The notes under the pieces: generated by a model
What the model was told of the DNA's origin: nothing
The model's input: the letters and a program-made list of their open reading frames with translations, nothing else
The model's database searches: none
Position numbers and translations under genes: made by a program
Assembly (NCBI RefSeq): GCF_030913705.1
Contig: NZ_CP133190.1
Span: forward strand, 1,860,001-1,924,000
DNA: 64,000 nt
Source: Anaerocolumna sp. MB42-C2
GTDB lineage: Bacteria > Bacillota > Clostridia > Lachnospirales > Lachnospiraceae
Direction: 5' to 3'
Shown here: positions 8,562-16,485 of the stretch, in pieces
Numbering within the stretch: position 1 is the first letter of the stretch
Layout of the letters: each line of letters begins with the position of its first letter

Positions 8562-9704
8562 CTACACTTCACACTCGCCTCCTATAAGTTGATTTATAAG
8601 AAACGGAACCTTTTTTGTCTCTCCTAATATGCCATATTTATTTGAAAATACCAAAGCCCCTATTGTTAAACCCTCATATGCTCTGTGCCCTATATGATAG
8701 TCGATTTTTTCCATCAAAACTTGCATTACTGCTTCCAGTAAACCGGCTTCCTGAAATAGTTCCAGAGCTTCATCCGTAGTAATACAATTAAGGATTTTTC
8801 GTAACAATACAGAATCTCCGCCTGCCAGAAGACCACAGCTGCACAGTATCTCCATCCGTCCGTCCGCCCATTTGGAATGGGTATTCATGATACCTCCGCC
8901 AAGCTTAACTAACTTACCGATATGCCCTACCAGTAATAATCCCTTTAATTTAAATTCAAATGCCATATCAATGGTTTCTCCGATAAAATTACTGCACTTA
9001 ACCGTCTTGTTTTCTGTAAGAGTCAGGTGACTGTCCACAAAGGCTTCCCCATAGTTTCCGGGAGCTGCTATAAGGTATTTTGCTCCTTCTGCCACAAGGG
9101 AACTCATCTCCGTTCTGATCGTATCAATAAGTGCCGTTTCACTCATCGGTTCCACAATACCGGTGGTTCCCAGTATGGAAAGGCCACCCTTTATTCCGAG
9201 TCTTGGGTTAAATGTTTTTCTTGCAAGCTCTTCTCCCTGAGGTATTGAGATGATAATTGATAAGCCTCCGGTGTATTCTGACTCTTCGCAGACTGCCATA
9301 ACCTCTTTGTAAATCATTTCTCTGGGAACGGTGTTGATGGCAGCCTGCCCGATATCCTGATTTAAGCCTAATCTGGTAACCCTTCCAACTCCGGGTCCAC
9401 CGTCAATCACAATATCCTTATCCGTCTTACTGACCGTAGCAAATACTAATATTCCATTGGTTACATCTGCATCGTCCCCGCTGTCTTTTTGTATCCCGCA
9501 GGTAACAAAATCATCTCCCCGTGTAATCTCTTTTACTTCCAGGTTAAGAGGTATTCCTTTTGGTGTTAAGATAGAAATCCATTCCAAAGTTTTTTCTGCA
9601 AACAACATAACCGCACCTGCTTTTGCTGCTGCCGCCGCACAGGATCCTGTTGTATAACCGCACCTTAATTTCTGGTTTCCTTTATAAACATATCTCTCTA
9701 ACAT
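8562..9704 (-). CDS. cbiD: Cobalt-precorrin-5B C1-methyltransferase
   Basis: CbiD methylates C1 in the anaerobic corrin pathway. The N-terminal LRCGYTTGSCAAAAAKA (about residues 14-30) and the GPGVGRVTRLGL block near residue 104 are diagnostic, along with LGIKGGLSILGTTGIVEPMSE near residue 180 (segments read with gaps). 380 residues, full length. It is the third gene of the operon, 16 bases after cbiL, and is followed by the unusually long spacer before cbiF. Confidence 0.95.
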   Translation of the reverse strand: MLERYVYKGNQKLRCGYTTGSCAAAAAKAGAVMLFAEKTLEWISILTPKGIPLNLEVKEITRGDDFVTCGIQKDSGDDADVTNGILVFATVSKTDKDIVIDGGPGVGRVTRLGLNQDIGQAAINTVPREMIYKEVMAVCEESEYTGGLSIIISIPQGEELARKTFNPRLGIKGGLSILGTTGIVEPMSETALIDTIRTEMSSLVAEGAKYLIAAPGNYGEAFVDSHLTLTENKTVKCSNFIGETIDMAFEFKLKGLLLVGHIGKLVKLGGGIMNTHSKWADGRMEILCSCGLLAGGDSVLLRKILNCITTDEALELFQEAGLLEAVMQVLMEKIDYHIGHRAYEGLTIGALVFSNKYGILGETKKVPFLINQLIGGECEV

Positions 9705-9720
9705 AATTTAACCGGCCCTT

Positions 9721-10398
9721 TTACTTTACAATAATTAGGGAATAATATCCCGCTTCCTCTGGGATTTCATCAAGGGTGGAATATACTTTCTCCTGCTCCA
9801 TTCCGCAATTCTCCACCATTGCCGCATGAAGCCCCAAAGCCTTTATTTGTTCCTTTACTTCACCAAATTTTTTTCCTGTTTTCATAAGTACCTTGGTACC
9901 TTTTAGGGTAATGGCATCAGAAATAGAATAAGAACCCGGTATAATATGAAGCTGTTCTGAATTTTCCACAAGTCCTTCCTGTAATCTGGCAGCCACAGCA
10001 CAAAAGGACGGAATGCCGTTAATTATTTCTGCTGTAAAACCCTCGGCTAAAATACGCTTATGAATATAAATATACGTAGAATAAATTGTTGGATCTCCTA
10101 ATGTCAGAAATGCAACCTTAAGTCCCTCCTCCAAATAGCTCCTGATTAATTCTGCACCATTTTTGTGGCTTTCTTCTAACTTTTCTTTCTCTTTGGTCAT
10201 AGGCATATCCACTGTAATGATTTTTTTATTGCCAATATCCGATAAAAACTGTTTTACAATATTATAAGCCATGCAGGTATTCAAATCTTTCCCCGGCACA
10301 GCAATTATGTCAGACTCTTTTATAATTCGGACTGCTTTTAATGTAAGTAATTCCGGATCTCCCGGCCCTACTCCCACACCGAATAATATACCTTTCAT
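9721..10398 (-). CDS. cbiL: Cobalt-factor II / precorrin-2 C20-methyltransferase
   Basis: CbiL/CobI adds the C20 methyl group after cobalt insertion. N-terminal GVGVGPGDPELLTLKA and the FLTLGDPTIYSTY block near residue 92 identify a precorrin-2 C20-methyltransferase of the tetrapyrrole methylase family. 225 residues, typical. Preceded by GGAGG. A 98-base gap separates it from cbiK, in which I see no clear structure. Confidence 0.94.
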   Translation of the reverse strand: MKGILFGVGVGPGDPELLTLKAVRIIKESDIIAVPGKDLNTCMAYNIVKQFLSDIGNKKIITVDMPMTKEKEKLEESHKNGAELIRSYLEEGLKVAFLTLGDPTIYSTYIYIHKRILAEGFTAEIINGIPSFCAVAARLQEGLVENSEQLHIIPGSYSISDAITLKGTKVLMKTGKKFGEVKEQIKALGLHAAMVENCGMEQEKVYSTLDEIPEEAGYYSLIIVK

Positions 10399-10496
10399 AC
10401 GAATTCCTCCACTTCAAGCCAATTTAATCTAAATACATCAATAAACACCTGTTGACTGCCCTATCATGTATTAAACTATTACTGACATTCCGGCAC

Positions 10497-11273
10497 TCAA
10501 TCTGCTTTGGCAACATGCTCAATAAAAATATTCCTGATTCTTTTATATTCCCCAAGTCCTTTTAAAGAATATCCCACGTTATATCCCAATCTCTCCAGTA
10601 TAGATTTCCAGGAATCCTCTTCCTCTCCTGCCATATCATTTACGGCATGGTCCCCTGCAACTATCATAAAAGGTACTAATATTACCTTTTTGTAATCTTT
10701 TTTCTTTAGTTGTTTTATTACATTATCCAACGTTGGGTAGGCTTCCACCGTAGCAATATAGATATCCTCATATCCATAATCCCGGAACATATATTCAAGA
10801 GCCGGATAGCTGGTATTGGAGTAATGCGTTGTACCATGCCCCATATATACAACCGCCTCGTCATTTTGCAGCTCCGGTAACTCCTTAATAAGCGCCGTTA
10901 TCACTTTATGATAATCCTCTGCAGAGGTTAGAAGCGGGGCACCGATTTTAACAGATTTAAACCGGTTCCGCCAATTCTGTATCGCTATTTTCATATTGTC
11001 ATTCTCAATACCATTTATAATATGCGTGGGTTGTACGATTACCTCACTGATTCCATCCGTAAACATCTGTTCCATGGCTTCATTTACGGTATTCACTAAC
11101 AGCCTGTCTCTGTTTTTTAATATTTTTATTATAATATTGCTTGTAAATGCACGGTATATCTTCCAATCCGGATAGTTTTTACTAATATCCTTTTCAATCT
11201 GATCAATGGTTTTCCTTCTCGTTTCATTATGGCTTGTACCAAAACTGACAACCAGAATTGCTTTTTTGCACAT
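10497..11273 (-). CDS. cbiK: Sirohydrochlorin cobaltochelatase
   Basis: CbiK inserts cobalt into sirohydrochlorin, the entry step of the anaerobic corrin pathway. With the chosen start (ATG 11273, AGGAG eight bases upstream) the protein has 258 residues and begins MCKKAILVVSFGTSH as in the family. The two metal-binding/catalytic His are visible as YMGHGTTH (His146) and VAGDHAVND (His209), close to His145 and His207 of the Salmonella enzyme. No signal peptide, so cytoplasmic. The frame stays open upstream to 11468, but that part does not resemble the family. First gene after the cobalamin riboswitch. Confidence 0.95.
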   Translation of the reverse strand: MCKKAILVVSFGTSHNETRRKTIDQIEKDISKNYPDWKIYRAFTSNIIIKILKNRDRLLVNTVNEAMEQMFTDGISEVIVQPTHIINGIENDNMKIAIQNWRNRFKSVKIGAPLLTSAEDYHKVITALIKELPELQNDEAVVYMGHGTTHYSNTSYPALEYMFRDYGYEDIYIATVEAYPTLDNVIKQLKKKDYKKVILVPFMIVAGDHAVNDMAGEEEDSWKSILERLGYNVGYSLKGLGEYKRIRNIFIEHVAKAD

Positions 11274-11446
11274 ATTCTCTGCTCCTGAAGTTTTAATCTG
11301 TAACTTATCGGAAGCCGGTTTAAAACTTCTGATAAAAGGCGGTGCTTTTGTTCCTGTAATCCGGTCATAGGTGTTTGTTATTTGTTCATAAAACTCCTTT
11401 CTGAATAAATAAAAAAAGCCCTTTTCGTTAACCGGAATCATTATTA

Positions 11447-11536
11447 TACGAACGATTCCAGCATACAAAAAAGGCCTGTAAAATATAATCCCGTTTTATT
11501 AGGAACTATATTTAATACACACAGCCATCGTTCGTA
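11447..11536. repeat. 10-bp perfect inverted repeat in the cob operon leader
   Basis: TACGAACGAT at 11447-11456 and its exact complement ATCGTTCGTA at 11527-11536 flank 70 bases of AT-rich DNA just downstream of the riboswitch aptamer. In the cob transcript the arms could close a long stem between aptamer and cbiK, which may be part of the expression platform. I see no classical terminator with a clean U-run inside. A remnant of a tiny insertion is the other reading. Confidence 0.5.
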
Positions 11537-11560
11537 ACTATGCATAATTTCATATCAAAA

Positions 11561-11757
11561 GGCAGGTCTTCTGACTCAGGTATCATAATAACAACCACTC
11601 TTCCCATATATCACAGTGATTTTTCAGCAATTCATTTTAATAAAATGTTTCACCGACTGATTGTTACTCTTCCTTTACAGCGGCGGGACCGTATGGGCTT
11701 TTCACCCATTTCCCTATTATCTTGTCTGCATTATTTAATGCTCCAAGCACCTTTTCA
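11561..11757 (-). promoter_or_regulatory. Cobalamin (adenosylcobalamin) riboswitch
   Basis: Read on the minus strand the segment has the classical order of the cobalamin aptamer: GGTGC near the 5' end, GGGAA...GGTGAAAAGCCC, the GGTCCCGCCGCTGTAA core near 11690, CAGTCGGTGAA, ATCACTG...TATGGGAAG, and the 3' B12 box GAGTCAGAAGACCTGCC (11561-11577). It lies between the promoter at 11776-11804 and cbiK. By family knowledge, binding of the coenzyme lowers expression of the biosynthesis operon. Its 3' end to the cbiK start is 287 bases, an unusually long platform region. Confidence 0.96.
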
Positions 11758-11775
11758 TATTAGATTGTTATAATT

Positions 11776-11804
11776 AGTGTAGCATTACTTGGTTTTCATG
11801 TCAA
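11776..11804 (-). promoter_or_regulatory. Promoter of the corrinoid operon
   Basis: On the minus strand TTGACA (11804-11799) and TACACT (11781-11776) are separated by exactly 17 bases, a near-consensus vegetative sigma-A promoter. The predicted start of transcription lies about 10 bases before the riboswitch aptamer, so the riboswitch is at the extreme 5' end of the transcript. Confidence 0.8.
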
Positions 11805-12030
11805 ATATATTTCCTGGTCTTCCAAGAAAATCCAAAATCTTTAGAACAGGTTTTGGGTAAATACACAAACTATTTTTATACTGTCTGTTTTGAACTTTGA
11901 AAGAAATTGTTTGAAGTAACTATTTTCTTGTAAATATTTTCGATTTTACCAAGAAATTTATCCTTAGATATATGCAAAAAACAAAAAATATGTTATGTTA
12001 TAATATAGATTATTTTTAAGGGGTGAGCAT

Positions 12031-12456
12031 ATGAGTTCCAACGGACAATATAATAAATATGTACTGCGTATTTTGGTTGTTCTGCTTCCAACTCTAGTGC
12101 TGAACCTTAATATAGATACATCTGTACCGGCTAACAGTAATGCGTACAGTGTTATAGAATCTTTTAATGCATTGGATAACATATATCGGCCTTTTTACTA
12201 TCTGGATTATTTTACTTCTATAGCACTTCTTCCGGAAGAGGAAAGTGTGGCAACTCATTTTATTAGGGCCGCAACAAGATATTTTCAGTATCCCCAGCGT
12301 TTTTTATATCATGATCTTTATTCATCAAGATTCTCCCCTTTAGGCGTATCTCTGTTTTTATGTCTGCTATTAATTCTGTTTAAGAAACAGATTAATGATA
12401 TAACAGAATTAGCAGCACATATAGGAGGACATGCTCCCCCTTGCAGTGTTTGCTAA
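12031..12456 (+). CDS. Small membrane protein of unknown function
   Basis: Not recognised. 141 residues with a hydrophobic segment near residues 10-27 and another near residues 104-116, a mostly polar middle rich in aromatic residues, and a Cys-containing C-terminus (HAPPCSVC). It looks like a two-segment membrane protein with its centre outside the membrane. The gene is real because of the strong site AAGGGGTGAG just before the ATG and a TATAAT at about 11998-12003. It is divergent from the cob operon and 150 bases upstream of secD, possibly in the same transcript. Confidence 0.7.
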   Translation: MSSNGQYNKYVLRILVVLLPTLVLNLNIDTSVPANSNAYSVIESFNALDNIYRPFYYLDYFTSIALLPEEESVATHFIRAATRYFQYPQRFLYHDLYSSRFSPLGVSLFLCLLLILFKKQINDITELAAHIGGHAPPCSVC

Positions 12457-12480
12457 TAGTAGTGTAAGGTTAGTATAAAT

Positions 12481-12589
12481 GGTTGAAGAAAAAATTAATG
12501 AAAGAAAGGATGCCACATAATGATTCTTTCAACCTGTGAGACATGAGTTTCACTTTTATTTGTGGCAGTATCACAAGTAAGCTTGTGAT
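12481..12589 (+). ncRNA. Structured leader element before secD (full copy of the repeated leader family)
   Basis: Elements in order: GGTTGAAGAA (12481-12490), AGGATGCCACA (12507-12517), TTCTTTCAACC (12524-12534, complementary to the first), hairpin GTGAGAC/GTTTCAC (12536-12542 with 12547-12553), TTTTATT, TGTGGCA (12561-12567, complementary to TGCCACA), then a 9-bp hairpin TATCACAAG/CTTGTGATA (12569-12577 with 12582-12590). The first two helices interleave, a pseudoknot topology. The secD ATG follows 16 bases later after GGTATAAAA. Same architecture as the copies before the manD-like and paaK genes. Confidence 0.75.
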
Positions 12590-12605
12590 ATGTTTTGGTA
12601 TAAAA

Positions 12606-13892
12606 ATGAGAAAAAATAGAAAACCGGTATTTTTTATAATTTTAATAATAGCGCTGCTTATGGCTTATACCGCAATTTTTGGCGTTTCTATTCCCCTTGG
12701 TTCCGATAAAGCATTTACAATCGCCGGAGCACCGGAAATGCGTTATGGTATTGATATCAGAGGAGGCGTGGATGCTGCATTTGAGCCTGTTGGACTTGAC
12801 AGAAAACCTACCGGCAAAGAACTGGAGGCTGCAAGATCCATTATCGAAACACGTCTTGACCAGCAAAATATATTAGACCGTGATGTTACCGTTGATAAAG
12901 ATAACGGTTATATCATCGTACGTTTTCCCTGGAAAGCAGATGAAAAAGACTTTAACCCTCAGGAAGCTATGGCAGAGCTCGGTGAAACCGCACAGCTTAC
13001 TTTCCAGGACGCAGAGGGTAATGTATTAGTGGAGGGTTCCCATGTCAGCAACAGCTCACCAGAAATGGACAGAACCACAGGACAATATGCAGTAAGCCTT
13101 ACTTTTGATGAAGAAGGAACAAAACTTTTCAGTAAAGCAACTCAAAAACTGATCGGTAAAGAAATAGATATCTATATGGATAAAACTTTAGTTCAACGAG
13201 CTACAGTTAATGAACATATCGGAGGCGGTAAAGCTCAGATTGACCACATCGGAACTTATGATGAAGCAAAAGCACTTTCCGATAAAATCAATGCTGGTTC
13301 TCTGCCATTTTCTATGACTACCAAAAATCACTCCACCATCAGTCCCACTCTTGGTGCCGGTGCATTAGACGTTATGGTACAAGCAGGTGTAATTGCTTTC
13401 GCTATAATTTGTTTACTTTTAATTCTGTATTACCGTTTACCTGGTTTTGTAGCCTGCATTGCACTTTTAATTCAGGTTTCCGGCCAGCTTTTAGCCCTTT
13501 CCATTCCGCAGGTAACCCTTACCTTAACAGGTATTGCAAGTATTATCCTTTCCATTGGTATGGGTGTAGACGCAAACGTTATTATATCAGAACGTATTAA
13601 TGAAGAAATTAAATCCGGCAAAAGCATTCCGTCTGCTATCTCTTCCGGTTTTAAAGATGCTTTTTCCTCTGTATTCGATGGTAATATTACCGTATTAATC
13701 GTTGCAATCATATTAATGATTTTTGGTTCAGGTTCGTTATTATCCTTTGCATATTCATTGCTTACCGGTATCTTCTTCAATTTCGTTGCAGGTGTTACTG
13801 CTTCCCGTTTGATGATCAGATCCTTAAGTGAATTTAAAGCACTGCGCCAGCCTGCGCTTTTCAAATGTAGATCAAGGAGGGTAACACTATAA
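12606..13892 (+). CDS. secD: Protein translocase subunit SecD
   Basis: SecD works with SecF and SecYEG to complete protein export using the proton or sodium gradient. An N-terminal membrane segment is followed by the conserved GIDIRGGVDAAFE block near residue 50 (the D-x-x-GG motif), an extracytoplasmic domain, and about five C-terminal membrane segments with GMGVDANVIISERI near residue 320. 428 residues, normal for Firmicutes. I chose the ATG at 12606, directly after the leader element; upstream in-frame codons fall inside that element. The stop shares one base with the secF start, so translation is coupled. Confidence 0.93.
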   Translation: MRKNRKPVFFIILIIALLMAYTAIFGVSIPLGSDKAFTIAGAPEMRYGIDIRGGVDAAFEPVGLDRKPTGKELEAARSIIETRLDQQNILDRDVTVDKDNGYIIVRFPWKADEKDFNPQEAMAELGETAQLTFQDAEGNVLVEGSHVSNSSPEMDRTTGQYAVSLTFDEEGTKLFSKATQKLIGKEIDIYMDKTLVQRATVNEHIGGGKAQIDHIGTYDEAKALSDKINAGSLPFSMTTKNHSTISPTLGAGALDVMVQAGVIAFAIICLLLILYYRLPGFVACIALLIQVSGQLLALSIPQVTLTLTGIASIILSIGMGVDANVIISERINEEIKSGKSIPSAISSGFKDAFSSVFDGNITVLIVAIILMIFGSGSLLSFAYSLLTGIFFNFVAGVTASRLMIRSLSEFKALRQPALFKCRSRRVTL

Positions 13893-14827
13893 TGGGAAAA
13901 ATAATTGATTTTTATAAAAAACGCTGGATATTTTTCGGTATATCCATAACAATCATGTTAATTGGTATTATTTCTGCATTTATTAATGGTGTACAACTGG
14001 ATATCCAGTTTAAGGGAGGTTCCCTCTTAAAATATTCTTATGTCGGTGATTTGGATGCCGACGCAGCTGCCGATATAGTAACAAAAACTTTAGACAGGCC
14101 GGTGACAACTCAGCTTACCTCTGATATTGCAACCGGTGAAAAGAGACTTATTATCAATATTTCCGGTAATTACGGCCTTGATGCAAAAGATCAGGATAAG
14201 TTTGACGCAGCATTAAAAGAAAAATTCCCGGATGCAAAATTAAATCTTTCTGAATCTTCCATGGTTGAACCATTTTTCGGTAAGAAATTTTTAACAAACG
14301 GTATTACAGCGATTCTTCTTTCCGCTGTATTAGTTATGATTTATGTATGGATTCGTTTCAGCAGAATGGGTGGACTTTCCGCCGGTGTTATGGCTCTTAT
14401 CGCATTGTTCCATGACGTTTTGGTTGTATTTTTCACCTGCGTAATTTTCCAGATTCCAATTGGTGATTCTTTTGTTGCCGTAACACTCAGTATCATTGGT
14501 TATTCAGTTAATGATACCATCGTTATATATGACCGTATTCGTGAAAATACAAGACTGCATCCTAAGACGCCGGTGGATACCCTGACGAACCTTTCCATTT
14601 CTCAGTCCATCACAAGATCTGTCAATACGAACGTTGCAGTATTGTTAAGTGTAAGTTTGGTTTATATTCTGGCTCATATTAACAGTATAGATTCAATACA
14701 AAGTTTCGCTCTTCCTATGGCTATTGGTTCCATAAGCGGATGTTATTCAACGATTTGTATTGCCGGACCACTTTGGGTTATGTGGAAGAAGAGAAAGAAT
14801 TCCAATGTAGCTTTTAAAAACAGTTAA
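13892..14827 (+). CDS. secF: Protein translocase subunit SecF
   Basis: Partner of SecD in the export machinery. N-terminal membrane segment, DIQFKGGSLLKYSY near residue 37 (the SecF form of the GG motif), and a C-terminal bundle with LIALFHDVLVVFF near residue 170 and GYSVNDTIVIYDRIREN near residue 205. 311 residues, normal. An AAGGAGGG site lies within the secD end. A strong terminator follows 9 bases after the stop, so secDF ends its transcript here. Confidence 0.96.
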   Translation: MGKIIDFYKKRWIFFGISITIMLIGIISAFINGVQLDIQFKGGSLLKYSYVGDLDADAAADIVTKTLDRPVTTQLTSDIATGEKRLIINISGNYGLDAKDQDKFDAALKEKFPDAKLNLSESSMVEPFFGKKFLTNGITAILLSAVLVMIYVWIRFSRMGGLSAGVMALIALFHDVLVVFFTCVIFQIPIGDSFVAVTLSIIGYSVNDTIVIYDRIRENTRLHPKTPVDTLTNLSISQSITRSVNTNVAVLLSVSLVYILAHINSIDSIQSFALPMAIGSISGCYSTICIAGPLWVMWKKRKNSNVAFKNS

Positions 14828-14835
14828 TTTAGCAT

Positions 14836-14872
14836 AAAAAGCTGTCGCATTTTGATAATGCGGCAGCTTTTT
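14836..14872. terminator. Bidirectional terminator after secF
   Basis: AAAAAGCTGTCGCAT at 14836-14850 pairs with ATGCGGCAGCTTTTT at 14858-14872 (one G-T), a GC-rich stem flanked by A and T runs. It can stop both secDF and the opposing minus-strand gene 14916-15134. Confidence 0.9.
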
Positions 14873-14915
14873 ATATAAATATATTAAAGGGCTTATAAGT
14901 ACTTTCCTATAAATC

Positions 14916-15134
14916 TTATAATTCTCCTAAGTCGTAATAAGTGTTTAACAGACTATCAAAGTTTTTTCCCATCTCCTCAATACCCGGATTCATATGTAAA
15001 TTCTCACTATTATTAATCATCTTATTTATATCTAATCTTAATTTTTCCAAAGTTAATAATTGAATTTTCGGTCTTGAAATTCTCCCCTCCACCTCTTGCC
15101 AATCATATAATTCCGTCAAGTTCTCGTTATTCAT
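14916..15134 (-). CDS. Small soluble protein of unknown function
   Basis: Not recognised. 72 residues, acidic, Leu- and Asn-rich, predicted helical, no membrane segment, no Cys. A consensus AAAGGAGG site at correct spacing before the ATG supports a real gene. It lies 200 bases downstream of the response regulator gene at 15336-16460 on the same strand and ends close to the shared terminator at 14836-14872. The upstream 200-base spacer holds only AT-rich sequence with no convincing promoter. Confidence 0.65.
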   Translation of the reverse strand: MNNENLTELYDWQEVEGRISRPKIQLLTLEKLRLDINKMINNSENLHMNPGIEEMGKNFDSLLNTYYDLGEL

Positions 15135-15335
15135 ATCTTATCCTCCTTTGTAAAAAATGTATAAAATTAATTTTAAGTTAATTAATTTACCTTTATCCGC
15201 AATTCTTTACCGCAGCAGTAGTATAATATAAAGACAAATTACTAATATATATTATATATGACATTACTGACGGATTTCTGACAAAAGACCAAAAAAACTG
15301 CATAAGTATACAAATTCAGGCTAAAGTGAGACTAA

Positions 15336-16460
15336 TTACCCAAAGGATTTTATTAATACGGAGTACAATTCCACCATTGAATTATCCGGTGAAAGCCCAA
15401 GTTCACTTTTTAGTATTTTTTTATATCTTTCATATTGCCGTTCCAATAAGTATCTGTTTTTTTGTAATGAATAAATTTTCATTAAGAGACCATTTATTTC
15501 TTCATCCAGTTCATTAAAATTATTAATTTTTTTTGTTATATGTAATGCAACCGTTAACCTCATATTGTCAATTAAATAATGTACCAGTCTTTTAGCAAAA
15601 CTAAAATATACTTCGGATATCCTTTCTTTTTCCGGTAACGACCAGCTATAATCTTTTTCTCCAAAAAGTTCTCCGGAATAAAGCTTTTCAGTTTGTATTG
15701 CTTTTTCCAGATTCGACTCATCCAGTTGGTAAATAGATGTGATACGGTCTTCGAAGTCTATTATATCTGCATAAACCTCCTTTAAATCTATCTTATAACC
15801 TTCCTCTGCTGAGATAATCGCTGATTTCATACCGTGTGGTTCTAAAGCCTTTCTTAACTTATATACAGTGGTATTTAGATAGGTTTCTGCATTTGACTGT
15901 GCCATACCGCTAAATACGTCCTCCATGATTTTCCATTTTGAAACCAATCTCCCCCTGTGCATAACTAAATACGCCATTAATTCCGAACTTTTTGATGAAG
16001 TGAATTGTATACTGCCGCCCATTGCACTTTTTACCTCCAAACTGCCTAAGCAATTGAAAAATATTTTATTTTTATTATTCTGGTTAGAGGGTTGTAAAAA
16101 AATCAAAGTATCTTTCGCTTTTTGAATGGAATTTTCCAGTTTCTCGAATGTAATAGGTTTGACGATATAATCAAAGGCGTGCATTCCGTACGCTTCTAAA
16201 GCATATTCCTTATAAGCGGTCAGAAAAAATATTGCAATTTCCTTATATTGCGATGTTACTCTTCTAACAAAATCAAGCCCGTTTTCTTCCCGCATATTAA
16301 TATCTACAAATGCCATATCTACTTTATTTTCTTTTATATAAGTATATGCCTCACTTGGACTTTGGAAGCTTCCTACTAATTCGATATCTTTAATTTTTGA
16401 CAGCATTTTTTTCATAATGATTAACATTGATTTCTCATCATCTAAAAGAATTACTTTCAT
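15336..16460 (-). CDS. Response regulator with SARP/BTAD-type output domain
   Basis: Residues 1-120 form a receiver domain: KVILLDDEKS with acidic pocket, phospho-acceptor Asp in MAFVDINMREENGLDF near residue 53, Thr in FFLTAYKEYA and Lys in YIVKPI. It is followed by an OmpR-type winged helix (about 140-235) and a BTAD helical-repeat domain to residue 374, the layout of SARP-like activators. The ATG at 16460 follows AAGGAG; 14 extra in-frame codons upstream overlap the kinase gene and are unlikely. Stop of the kinase gene 16486-17922 is 25 bases away, so they are an operon pair. Confidence 0.88.
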   Translation of the reverse strand: MKVILLDDEKSMLIIMKKMLSKIKDIELVGSFQSPSEAYTYIKENKVDMAFVDINMREENGLDFVRRVTSQYKEIAIFFLTAYKEYALEAYGMHAFDYIVKPITFEKLENSIQKAKDTLIFLQPSNQNNKNKIFFNCLGSLEVKSAMGGSIQFTSSKSSELMAYLVMHRGRLVSKWKIMEDVFSGMAQSNAETYLNTTVYKLRKALEPHGMKSAIISAEEGYKIDLKEVYADIIDFEDRITSIYQLDESNLEKAIQTEKLYSGELFGEKDYSWSLPEKERISEVYFSFAKRLVHYLIDNMRLTVALHITKKINNFNELDEEINGLLMKIYSLQKNRYLLERQYERYKKILKSELGLSPDNSMVELYSVLIKSFG

Positions 16461-16485
16461 TTTATCTCCTTGTATTATTTCTTTC

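Noticed and set aside
11274..11468. In-frame extension of cbiK into the leader (65 codons)
   Set aside because: The ATG at 11273 has AGGAG at ideal spacing and starts at the family N-terminus. The upstream peptide resembles nothing in CbiK. Kept only as an oddity of the leader.
11964..12182. Minus-strand open frame opposite the small membrane protein gene
   Set aside because: No ribosome site; the plus-strand frame has a strong AAGGGGTGAG site and a longer reading frame.
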